From Gonatopus flavifemur (taxonomy: Eukaryota; Arthropoda; Insecta; Hymenoptera; Dryinidae), in the NCBI GenBank assembly GCA_018340375.1, contig JAFFJZ010000001.1:31178001-31242000 (forward strand): a stretch of DNA of 64,000 nucleotides, given 5' to 3'. Both the position numbers and the translations under genes were made by a program. Below, piece by piece: positions 19,901-27,900 of the stretch (its first letter is position 1; each line of letters starts with the position of its first letter). The notes beneath the pieces are model-generated. The model was not told the origin of the DNA. It ran no database searches and was given only the letters and a program-made list of their open reading frames with translations.

Positions 19901-21905
19901 GCTTGATATAATGACCCAAAAATATTAATGATTGTATCAATTGAATATTTATAAGAACTCAAAGTATTGATACAAATTGTATCTCAAATAAGAGATATTG
20001 ATTTTTGTACTCATGTATGGAATATTTCAACACTAAGGAATCTTCTAAAAATGTAATACTATTGGTTTTAAACCAACTCTTTTCTATCTTTATCACAAAC
20101 CTGTTCCTGGTTATGCTTTTGTAAATTTGTTAAAATATGAGACATTTTAATGAGTTAATGAATGTATTAAAGTATTTATAAACGGATCTTCTGTATTCTT
20201 TGTTCCGTTACTCTCCTAATCGTCATAACAATATCAATTAATGATTCATGAAACGCTCTCTCTTTCTTCCCACACCCACCCACCCACCCACCCCCACACA
20301 CACACACGCACGCACGCGAGCACACACACACACACACACATATGTATATATCAAACGTGGACCCCCCTAAAAAAAATCCTGGATACGCCCTTGCTGACTG
20401 ATTACGAAATCGGTAGTCAACTGGCGTTAAAATCACGATCTCAGCCACTTGGCTGTTGTAGTGAGCCGAAGTATTGCCAGCATTAGGCCAGAGTTGGTAT
20501 GATCATTCAATATGTTTGAAAGACAGCAATATGCCAGTATTGATAGGACTGTGACTTTATACGGGATCTGCTCTCTAAAATCTTGGGAGTGAGATTTCAC
20601 TCTTCAGCCAGCCAGAAGTGAGCCTGTCGAATTTTCGAGTGAAATTTCCACTCTTTTAGAGTGATATTCTAAAGTTTGAGGTTAGAAATTCACAACCACT
20701 TCGACGCTAGAGTGAATTTTTCACTCTAAAAGAGTGAGAGGTCACTCGAAATGAGTGAAAATTCCACTCGAAGCGGACAGGCTCACTTCTGACACTTAGT
20801 GGAGTGAAACGTGCGATTTTTCACTCTTTAAGATTCAGAGAGTGTGTTCGAATGACATTAAAATCACGATCTTAGCAATTCGGTCAACTTGGAGATCGGC
20901 TGATGTGATAGAGACTAGGTTTCTCACTCGCAAGACTTGGTTTCAATCCTCACTCAGTGAACTTTTGAAGAATCATTTCCAAAGTGCCTTTCTCCGATGA
21001 CAATAATAGGAACCATGAATTCTTCAGATTTTCAAAGTTCAAATTCAATATTTTTTTTTTTAATTCACATATGATCACTCCTGCTAACTTCGGTTACCGG
21101 TACTGTACCAGTACTGGGTAGGATTTGAATTCCTACATGGGATGTCATCATTTCGACTCCTTGTCGTTTTCCATCCAGCTCTGGCAAAACAACTGATCCT
21201 GTTGCAAGCCAGAGTTCCGCCATAGTTGGCTCGCATTGAAAATCGGTACCAATTCGGTGGTAAATGTCCTCTGGCCCTTATGTAAAATGATGTTATCATT
21301 TCGGCTCCTTTCCAGTACTGTGAATTTAACTGGCCCAATACTGGCAGCTATGGGTTTGCCAGTACTGGCAACTCTGGAAACAGTACTCAGCCAGTAGCGG
21401 CACGTGTTTCCATTTCCACATGGGTTACTATTTTCCGATTTAAATCGAAACATTCTCAAACACACGAGATAAGTGTCGTTCAGAACAAAAGTGCATGTTT
21501 CCGAATACTTCATTCGTCATTTTCATGTGGGTACAATTTTCAAGAGTTGTTTGAGGGATACCGCACGTGAAATTAATATACAATTCCCAATTGTCTATTT
21601 GATTTGGTACTTGTGCTCAAGTGTGAGGACGTGAGGAAAGCTGTATACGCAATCGAATGGTATCACCTGTCAGGCACGGAAGCAAGAGATATCGTCATGA
21701 TCATGATAGCAACGAGATTTTCCAATAAATTAACTGCAGGCAAGTTTTTCGAATTATCGATGGGCACGTTTGGTAATGTAAGTGAAGTTTCTACTATTCT
21801 CACGCAAACATTGCATTATAACAAATCAATTCAACAGTTCACGTTTTGCAGATGGTTAAGTCGTCATTGACTTATTTCAATATACTTCGAACTATGATGA
21901 ATTGA
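4909..21905 (+). CDS. Odorant receptor OR1 (7tm_6), five exons
   Basis: Join 4909-5720, 12806-12905, 15952-16062, 21622-21777, 21852-21905; 410 residues. All introns are GT-AG and phases are 2,0,0,0. Insect odorant receptors are odorant-gated cation channels of sensory neurons that work with Orco and have an inverted seven-helix topology. Likely membrane segments are at about residues 43-63, 80-98, 140-158 and 193-212 in exon 1, then one in exon 2, one in exon 3 and the last in exons 4-5. NNVT near residue 168 is a possible glycosylation site. The tail SSLTYFNILRTMMN is the usual C-terminal signature. I chose ATG 4909 because it aligns with the OR2 and OR3 starts; the in-frame ATG at 4759 is not conserved. 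Introns 1 (7.1 kb) and 3 (5.6 kb) are swollen by transposons. An AATAAA lies at 21976. Confidence 0.93.
6803..7063 (-). mobile_element. GAGTGAAA-family MITE, copy 1
   Basis: About 260 bp ending in CTCTCTAAA and TTTAGAGAG and packed with GAGTGAAA/TTTCACTC words. It matches the copies at 14272-14545, 18866-19138, 20571-20843 and 59391-59613. It is reversed relative to the three middle copies. It has no coding capacity. Confidence 0.75.
7081..8880. mobile_element. Transib-like non-autonomous element 1 (CACAGTG ends)
   Basis: A perfect 36-bp terminal inverted repeat starts CACAGTGGGCCGAAATCCAC and continues through AAAAAGTGCTCAAAAC; its complement ends at 8880. The flanks are identical 5-bp duplications, CAATG (7076-7080 and 8881-8885). 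CACWRTG-like ends with a 5-bp target duplication are the hallmark of the Transib superfamily, the relatives of RAG1. The 1.8-kb interior is AT-rich with no transposase and contains a 122-bp tandem repeat (8400-8800). The superfamily is inferred from the ends only. Confidence 0.65.
8400..8800. repeat. 122-bp tandem repeat array
   Basis: About 3.3 units, each with ATTCGTAATCAGCGATCC, AAAAACTCTCCCAG and CATATTGGATCCGCCATC. The ATTCG word recurs at 8405, 8534, 8656 and 8778, so the last two periods are 122 bp. The array sits inside the Transib-like element. Diverged relatives lie near 330-600. Confidence 0.8.
9034..9283. mobile_element. Foldback MITE with TACACGG ends
   Basis: A hairpin-forming 250-bp element running from TACACGGAGAAAAAAGATC to its complement. 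Arms of about 105 bp flank a short AT-rich loop near 9160. It has no reading frame of its own and lies in OR1 intron 1. Confidence 0.85.
10585..12205. mobile_element. Transib-like non-autonomous element 2 (CACAGTG ends)
   Basis: The ends are CACAGTGGGATATTCGATTG and its complement, with inverted arms of about 180 bp (10585-10763 and 12029-12205) that carry CCTAACCTAGGATATCAG. The flanks are CGCCC (10580-10584) and CGCCT (12206-12210), a 5-bp duplication with one mismatch and GC-rich, as Transib elements prefer. The interior has a GC-rich patch at about 10780-10870 and a 21-bp tandem repeat at 11399-11490. No transposase is seen. Confidence 0.6.
11399..11490. repeat. 21-bp tandem repeat
   Basis: Four to five copies of a unit GGTAATTACTCAGCAGAGTA(A), nearly identical, inside the second CACAGTG-ended element. 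The short open frame across it (VITQQSK repeats) is a by-product of the period being a multiple of three. Confidence 0.85.
13033..13293. mobile_element. Foldback MITE with CACTGAGAG ends
   Basis: Arms of about 100 bp around a short centre near 13165. Both arms contain AATGAAAGTTTATTCAAACC or its complement and CGACTATTCAACTAAATATT or its complement. It is inserted in the GGTGTC-rich MITE. Confidence 0.8.
13493..13589. mobile_element. Small foldback with CCCTAACAGCAC ends
   Basis: A 97-bp near-perfect hairpin. Arms read CCCTAACAGCACAC..CGCATCTCCGTGGTCTCC, around a short centre containing GACAGGTGGTATC. Confidence 0.8.
14272..14545 (+). mobile_element. GAGTGAAA-family MITE, copy 2
   Basis: Matches the copy at 20571-20843 along its length, including GAGTGAGATTTCACTCTTCAG near the left end, CACTCGAAACGAGTGAAAA in the middle and TTTCAGATTTAGAGAGT at the right end. 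Confidence 0.75.
14547..15046. mobile_element. CCCGGTGAAAATGAAGCG-ended element with tRNA-like interior
   Basis: The left end CCCGGTGAAAATGAAGCG pairs with the right end CATTTTCACCAGGG. Shorter relatives lie at 44163-44295 and 60279-60430. This copy carries repeated GAAGCG/CGTATACG words and a tRNA-like module near 14804-14870. Confidence 0.55.
14804..14870 (+). ncRNA. tRNA-like (SINE-type) promoter module
   Basis: TGGCTCAGTGGATAAGA matches a tRNA D-arm/A-box, and GGTTCGGTTCTCACC about 40 nt later resembles a B-box. The T stem and acceptor stem do not pair well, so this is not a functional tRNA. It is best read as a decayed tRNA-derived SINE head. Confidence 0.35.
16234..16728. mobile_element. 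MITE with TACACTCGG ends, interrupted by a foldback
   Basis: TACACTCGGAAAAATGG..TTTATTTGAATATAAAT on the left pairs loosely with the right end, which finishes TCGGTGTA. A foldback element (16269-16567) is inserted 35 bp inside the left end. Confidence 0.5.
16269..16567. mobile_element. Foldback MITE with TACACGG ends
   Basis: Arms carry GTAAAACGGGGACGTAGTGG and CTACAGATAAAAATC on the left and their complements on the right; the ends are TACACGGAAAAA and CTCCGTGTA. It sits in OR1 intron 3. Confidence 0.8.
17173..17593. mobile_element. CCCAGACAGCAT-ended element full of ACGTTC words
   Basis: The ends are CCCAGACAGCAT and ATGCTATCCGGG. The interior repeats short words such as GAACGTTC, AACGTCC and GGACGTTT many times. 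Comparison with the internal duplicate near 20517-20548 shows the site without it, supporting insertion. Confidence 0.65.
18866..19138 (+). mobile_element. GAGTGAAA-family MITE, copy 3 (diverged)
   Basis: The most diverged of the five copies, with the same order of motifs: CACTCTTTAGCCAGCC, then CACTCGAAACGAGTGAAAA, then TTTAGAGAGT. Nested in the hAT-like element, so it arrived after that element. Confidence 0.7.
20266..20350. repeat. (CCCA)n/(CA)n microsatellite
   Basis: CACCCACCCACCCACCC followed by long CA runs with a few G substitutions. The short frames that translate to Cys/Val or Thr/His runs are artefacts of this tract. Confidence 0.9.
20571..20843 (+). mobile_element. GAGTGAAA-family MITE, copy 4 (best preserved)
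   Basis: About 273 bp from CTCTCTAAAATCTTGGGAG to AGATTCAGAGAGT. It has many direct and inverted GAGTGAAA words and no open frame. Used here as the reference copy for the family. Confidence 0.8.
20893..20975 (+). ncRNA. Possible tRNA-like SINE head
   Basis: ATCGGCTGATGTGATAGAGA resembles an A-box region, and GACTTGGTTTCAATCCTC resembles a B-box. A T-rich run follows at about 21048-21060. The cloverleaf is not convincing, so I call it a degenerate tRNA-derived repeat with low confidence. Confidence 0.25.
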
Positions 21906-22106
21906 CACGGTTGGATTCCTAAACGAGCATCACTTTTCGATAAAATCCCGCAAAATTCATTCCCAATTCAAGTTCAATAAAGCTACAGATCGTGGAGTTT
22001 GTGAAATAGATAGACCTCCAGGGTGTGAAACTTCGAATCATTAGCAATCGATGTTAATAATATGCAGATTAAAAATAATTATGGTAGCAATTCCAACAGG
22101 TATTTG

Positions 22107-22344
22107 TAGTGTTTCCTTCTCGTCTCGCCTCGCCGAGACTGACCGGGACTCGATCTCGGTTTCGATTTGGTTTCGGAATTTATAATATCGTATCGGTCTC
22201 GAGTCGAGATTCTCGCCATTCTCGGTTTCGACCATGCATTCTATACGTTTCGGTGTCGTCGAGATTCTCGGCTTGGTAGGTATCGTCTCGATCTCGAAAA
22301 ATTATCGTTCGTCTCGTCTCGCATCGGTCTCGTCCAAAACACTA
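22107..22344. mobile_element. hAT-like MITE with a CGAGAC word array
   Basis: The ends are TAGTGTTT and AAAACACTA. The flanks GGTATTTG (22099-22106) and GTTATTTG (22345-22352) match at 7 of 8 positions. The interior is almost only GTCTCG/CGAGAC/TCTCGG words in both orientations. It lies in the OR1-OR2 spacer. Confidence 0.6.
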
Positions 22345-22892
22345 GTTATTTGCTTTTTTGGACATCAAAGTTTTCTCTTATGAAGAATTGCAGATGAGAA
22401 AGGAATGGGCGAATATAGTTCGGATTGAATGCAAATATTAATACCCTCCAAATGAATGGGTTCCAAATTTGGTAGTATTTATTTTTTTTCCATTACAAGT
22501 GATTTAAAGAGATTCAGTATTGATTCAACAACCTTTTCCAATCGACTGTACATTTCTTCAGATTTTAGTAGCGGGTTTCAGCCACAGGATGGTGCATAGA
22601 AGAATCTTAGTGCTCCTAGTGGAAAAACCTGAGGAAATCCTGCATTACTAATTATTTTTTTCATACAAGACTCAGTCGTGTGGTTGAAACAGAAGAAGGA
22701 TAATACCACTGAGTCGTGTATTGGCATGAGTGGTTACTGCCGAAAAATGAATGATTCATACCACGTGTGATAGTTTCATAAAGCAGAATTTGAAATAAAA
22801 AATGAGTTTATAATGAAATAACAGCTTGAAGAAGAATTCTCTAAAGAACTGTATATTTATTGGACCTTGAGCGAAGATAACACTCTTCTAAT

Positions 22893-22990
22893 TACACTGA
22901 AAAAAAATTCTTCCAGCCAAATACATATTTATTTGTACAGGTGTACCAAAGAAATATTTATGTGGCTGGACGACATTTTTTTTCCAGTAT
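22893..22990. mobile_element. Short foldback MITE with TACACTG ends
   Basis: A 98-bp hairpin from TACACTGAAAAAAAATTC to a complement ending TTTTTTTTCCAGTA. CCAGCCAAATA and its partner near the centre pair. Confidence 0.7.
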
Positions 22991-23873
22991 CCACAATCCC
23001 ATTACACTAATTTACAGCCGTTTTGTCCATTTGATGACATTATTTTTCTTTTGACGCATTTTGGCTCTCTGAATTATAAAATCACAGTAAAAACTTCTTT
23101 TATGGATGAGTTTTCGAGATATGAATTTTGGAAGTTGAAAAACATTTTCTTCCATCGTCGTTTCACTATTGAAGGTACATCTCAAGTCAGGAACGATTAA
23201 TCCAATTGCAGTATAGGTGTCAAAATGGACATAATCGAATTGCCAACAAATATCACTGTCACTATTGTGGATTACTCAAGTAGTTAAAGTGCAATGAATC
23301 GAAAGATTTGGAAAAAATGCTATTTTTCGACAAAAATGAAGATACAAAATTTACCTTTTTTGCCAAGAAAAAATAGAAAATGTGGAAATATACCCGTACC
23401 AAATTTTCTACGTAAATTTATCTCTTTCACGAAGAAAATGATGTATTTATGAAAGGAAATCTATGGAAAATTATCGAAGTTACGACCATTTATGTACAAG
23501 TGTCGAAGTCCAACGTTTTTTCAATTCTTAAAGTTTCACCGTATTCATAGCTTATACTTGAGTGTAATTGATTTGATTCATTTTCATTGTGATATGTTAA
23601 TACAAGATGGGTGTATTAGAAACACCGTCGTATATCCAGGTCTGGGAACTCTCGCAATTTTCGATGATGAGGGTGACTTATACTGCATATACGACCGTGA
23701 TTAGAAATAATTTCAGCCCATTGCTCTGTTTTTTGCGGCCTTTGCTCTTCTGACAATTCACATACATCTGTTATCAGGTCTTGTAAAATTATTCGATTCG
23801 ATATTCTGCTTCAAAATTATATTAGAGACCTTTTTTCGATTCATTCGATGTACAATGAATAAAAGAAAACGAA

Positions 23874-23979
23874 CCCAAGTAGCAACCGAACGTTGCATAT
23901 GTACTATGAACGTTCATAGTATACCTGGATATACTATGAACGTGCATAGTATATATACAACATTCTGATGCTACCAGGG
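23874..23979. mobile_element. CCCAAGTAGCA-ended MITE with GAACGTTCATAG words
   Basis: The ends are CCCAAGTAGCA and TGCTACCAGGG. The centre is ACTATGAACGTTCATAGT and variants. The same ends and words recur in the composite at 58670-59669. Confidence 0.6.
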
Positions 23980-24654
23980 AAGTTATTTCGAAATGAAGAT
24001 AATTTTTGCTACATGTGTGGTACTTATGCGGTGAAAAGGAATCAACGTAAATTCACCAACTCTCTCCAAGAGCATTATCTTTAATCCGTCCAAATAACAC
24101 CTGACAATCTCGATGAAGGATGGACACCAAGTATCGTATGCCTTTTGTGTCATACAAATCTTGTAGGATGGGCTTACGCAATTTTTTCGACGTTCTAAAG
24201 CGTTTGGTAAAGGCGAAATATTCCCTTCTGCATAGCGGATTCTTGACCCTATCACAATACTTCCATTTCCTCATACAGTGGCGGGGTGAGAGCTTGTCTG
24301 TCTTTCTTCAACTGACACGAAACAAAGGATAAGAGGCGGGATTTTCCGCGAATTGAAAGAGGATAGAAATGTTCTCACCACGCTACTGTCCTTATATATA
24401 AGGAACATGGAAGTAAAAACAATCGAATGACAAGTCTGGCAAAGAATGACAGGCTTATGACAAGCTTACATGTTATCTGGGTTCCGACTAAACATGCAGA
24501 ATTTCAATTGAAGCCGATTGGTACCAATTAAATAATCAGGATAAATAGCATATTTTAACCAGCGCAGAATAATAATCACTATCGCTCCAAACCATATGCG
24601 AATCAAGTTTGTAAAAACTTCAAGGTCAACCCTCACTTATTCGGAACGAAAGTA

Positions 24655-24812
24655 CAACGCTTATGAATTTTAAATGGTGAGAAACAATTGTTCATTCCCT
24701 TTTTGAAGCACTTTCCTCGGCTCTGTAAACGATAAAGTTAGGTGGGGGGGAACGTGATTATCAAAGTTAGTTGTAATGGCATTCCTGATCGTGCATGTTT
24801 CAGAAGCAATTC
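24655..24812 (+). promoter_or_regulatory. Conserved proximal promoter/5'UTR block of OR2
   Basis: TTATGAATTTTAAATGGTGA, then CACTTTCCTCGGCTCTG, then CAAAGTTAGTTGTAATGGCA, in the same order and distance as before OR1. The OR1 ATG at 4759 has no equivalent here, which argues that the true starts are the downstream ATGs. Confidence 0.6.
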
Positions 24813-24934
24813 TATTTACGGAGTGAATCGAAAACTACGACTTGCGTTACGATGAGTGAAATACATGCGATTATAATTTTTGTTCTTTGATCCATGGAAC
24901 TCTTAGACTGAGGTAGTCACTGAAGAATTGTACG

Positions 24935-27900
24935 ATGGAAGAAGTTGAAAAGCAAGCAATTGCACTCAAGGATTTTACGTACAGTATTGGGATATTTCGT
25001 GGAATATCACAATCTTTGGGAGTATGGTCACTGTCATTGTGTTACAATAGAATGGAAAAAATTATAACGATATTATTGAATATCGTGTGTAGTTCGTCGA
25101 TAATATTCTCGACGACTCATCTGTTCATTTACATGCTAGCGAGTGATATCGCTCTACAAGATAGAATCCAATGGTTCGCTACTCTGAATTGGGTTGTAAA
25201 AGTGGTGGGCCAGTTCATCTTGTTATACACGCGGAAAGATATGATCGCCGACTGCATCCGAGATATGAAAAAAGATTGGGAGATAAGTTCGCAGTTCCCT
25301 GAAGCTCGAAAAATCATGTTGGAGAACGCGAGACTCGGTAGAAAATTAGGGATATATCATTTAATAATGTTGTTGTGCAGTTCTTCATGTTTCAACCTGG
25401 TTCCGTTGGTAGCACAAACTACGGAGATCGTTGACAACATCACGGTGAGAAGTTTCGTTTATCCCATTAATCGCCGTGTGATGGATCCTCGGGAGACCCC
25501 GTATTTTGAGATCACAATATGCATCCAATGTTCTTGTACTTACATTGGTACTCTTGTGACGGTTTCTTCACAGAATTTGATATCGACCTTTACCGCTCAC
25601 ACTTGCGGGCAATTGCAACTTATCGCGAACCGTTTAAATTCTCTCATTCAAGAATCATCCGAACGATATAAAGGAGAAGAGGATGAAGGCGGATTATTGA
25701 TGTCTAAAAAGAATCTCGGTGGTGTAATAGAACATCATTTACGCACCATCGAGTAAGTATCATTCTTTGTAAATGCGTTATGCATTCTTTAATCATGGTT
25801 ACAACGAAATGTTTTGCCCAATTTTTTGTATATCAAGTACTAAACACAAGTATTTCTCTGAATTTTTTAAACTCCCAAAGCAGAAAACGATTAATTGAGC
25901 AGGAAAAATCAAATTCTGGTGGAGGTATTAATTCTCAGGGAATCAAAAGTGAGCCTACCCATGGGCAGAGATGTGAAAGCATTTGAAATGCTTTTTAACG
26001 AAAATTAGGTATTCCCAACAAATTTTGCTGTTTCTTCCCCATTTTTGCACATTTGCTGTTTGTTTTTGTAGTTTTCTTTCAAAAAAAATTTCCCTGGAGA
26101 TGATATATTTCATATTTTATATTTTATCACATATTTTGGAATGCATTTCGCATTTTGTATGGGAAATGCAAAATGCTTTCGGAAATCTATTATAAAATAC
26201 GAAATATGAAATATATCATGTTCAGAGGAATTTTTTCCAGAAGAAAACTACGAAAACACATAAAAAATATACAGAAACGGGGAGTATTCAGCAAAATTTC
26301 TTGACAATACCAAAATTTTGCAAAAAAGCATCTCAAATGCTTTCACATATCTGCCCATGGGTTAAGTGAAGTTCTCTTTTTCCCAAGATTCGAAGTTGGA
26401 ATTCCACTCTGAAGCAATCCAAGAATTCCATTCCCCAATCAGAGAAATTCGAATGAGGCCAATTGACAACAGGTGCATTACAGTGCCAGTATTGGGTCTC
26501 CAACACTTGGCCAGCACGTACGGGATCAGTACTGGATATATAGAAATACAGTACTATGTCTACTGATGAACCAGTACTGAGAGCTCAATACCGGCTAGGT
26601 ACTGATCCAGTACGAGCACTGCACTGATTGTGAATGATAGTATTAGTACTCAATCCCCAGTACAGAAAAGCGTTATCATCCCAGACAAATGCCAGTGCCC
26701 TGCCAGTCTTGGCCAGTACTGGTGCAGTACTGCGCCTGTCGTAAATTTTTGGTTGGGTTTCAGATCAATTTCCCGTTTGATACAAGGGTGACCTGGACCC
26801 ATGACTCGCTTCCTGCAGTACGCACCTTCCATCCCATCAGATGAATTCCCCTCATCAACAATATTTGCCGTATTCACTTCTTTTTGGGAACTGAAGCAAG
26901 TTTATTTTGATTTGGAAGTATTGTGTTTTTAGGAATAAATTTCAGTGGGATATTGCTGCTTCTAAGTAGCCTTCTCTCTACCACAAATGATTTTGGCGTT
27001 CCTGAGGTTGCATTCTAGTTGGTGGTGCCTGTGTTATCAACTGTCTAAAACTCGGTTTCTCTTCGAGTGGAATTCCACTTCAACAGGTTGTTGGTTTGAA
27101 CCAAGCCCTCGAAAACACATTGTTTCACCTATCCATAATTAGTATTCAGATGTCTTGCTAAGATTTCTTTGAGATATATTATAGAATCCGAAAATATGTC
27201 TTATGCAACACGATAAGAACAATTCATCAACAATTTGGTCTTCAAGAACAAATTGAAATTTTGTCATTGAGGAGCCACTTTTCCAATTGGTCAGTCACAT
27301 TCCAATGTGATTCCAAAATCACAGTCGTCTTATTCCGTTAGATTTTTAGGTTTCTGGCAACTCCGCTTCATTTTTCACCACATGTGGTGTTAGATGTATT
27401 AGAGGTACTAGTACAACTTGAGGCACTGCCTGGTCACGACTATGAATGCCTATCACGCCTGTGCATAAGAGGTGGAACCATTCACTTGCCACTATTTCAA
27501 GTTTGGACGGTATAATGGAATTTGAGAAGTATCCGAGCTGAGAGAAATACTGTTATCAAACTATCACTCCAATAACTGCCCCTGTGTACATCAACATTCA
27601 GCCAATTTCAGCCCATTTTTGGCAAATTCTGGTTAATTCCGCGCCAGGAGAGGACTGAAGTTGACCCAATGTTTGTGCACACATTGATGACGAGTCAGCC
27701 TTGGGCATACATAGATTTGTATTCAACAATGTCATAAGATTCCTGTTAATTCTAAAGTTTTGATTATAAAATTGCACTATGATTCAATTATTGAGTTTTT
27801 GGCTTCTAATCTTTCAGTTTTATTTCACGGACGGAAAACATCGGAAGCAGCTTATGTTTTCTCGAATTTTTTAGTTGTGCATCTGTCATATGTTTCGTAG

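Larger units (their letters stand above)
17625..20393. mobile_element. hAT-like element with 8-bp target duplication
   Basis: The ends are CAAGGGCGTATCGAGG and CCTGGATACGCCCTTG, flanked by identical CTGACTGA at 17617-17624 and 20394-20401. Such ends plus an 8-bp duplication identify hAT-type mobility. The 2.77-kb interior lacks a transposase. It has long arrays of TTTCATAA/TTATGAGAAA words (17880-18290, 18600-18830), GAGTGAAA copy 3 and a (CA)n tract near the right end. Confidence 0.75.
16733..21424. mobile_element. CCAGTACTGG-rich element with multiple nested insertions
   Basis: CCCATGTGGAAAC at 16733 pairs with GTTTCCATTTCCACATGGG ending at 21424. The interior is crowded with AGTACTGG/CCAGTACT words. 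A homologous copy occupies 41579-43953 in OR3. It is interrupted by 17173-17593, 17625-20393 and 20571-20843; without these it would be about 1.2-1.3 kb. Two internal segments, near 17118-17160 and 20466-20548, are duplicates, and the second gives an uninterrupted version of the 17173 insertion site. Confidence 0.65.
22353..24650. other. OR1-OR2 spacer
   Basis: No gene seen. It holds a foldback (22893-22990), a small GAACGTTCATAG-type MITE (23874-23979) and one end of a CAAGCTTG-type element (about 24425-24482). Short open frames near 23492 and 24120 lack recognisable motifs. Confidence 0.5.

Noticed and set aside
20241..20486. Thr/His- and Cys/Val-rich frames
   Set aside because: Translation of the (CCCA)/(CA) microsatellite.
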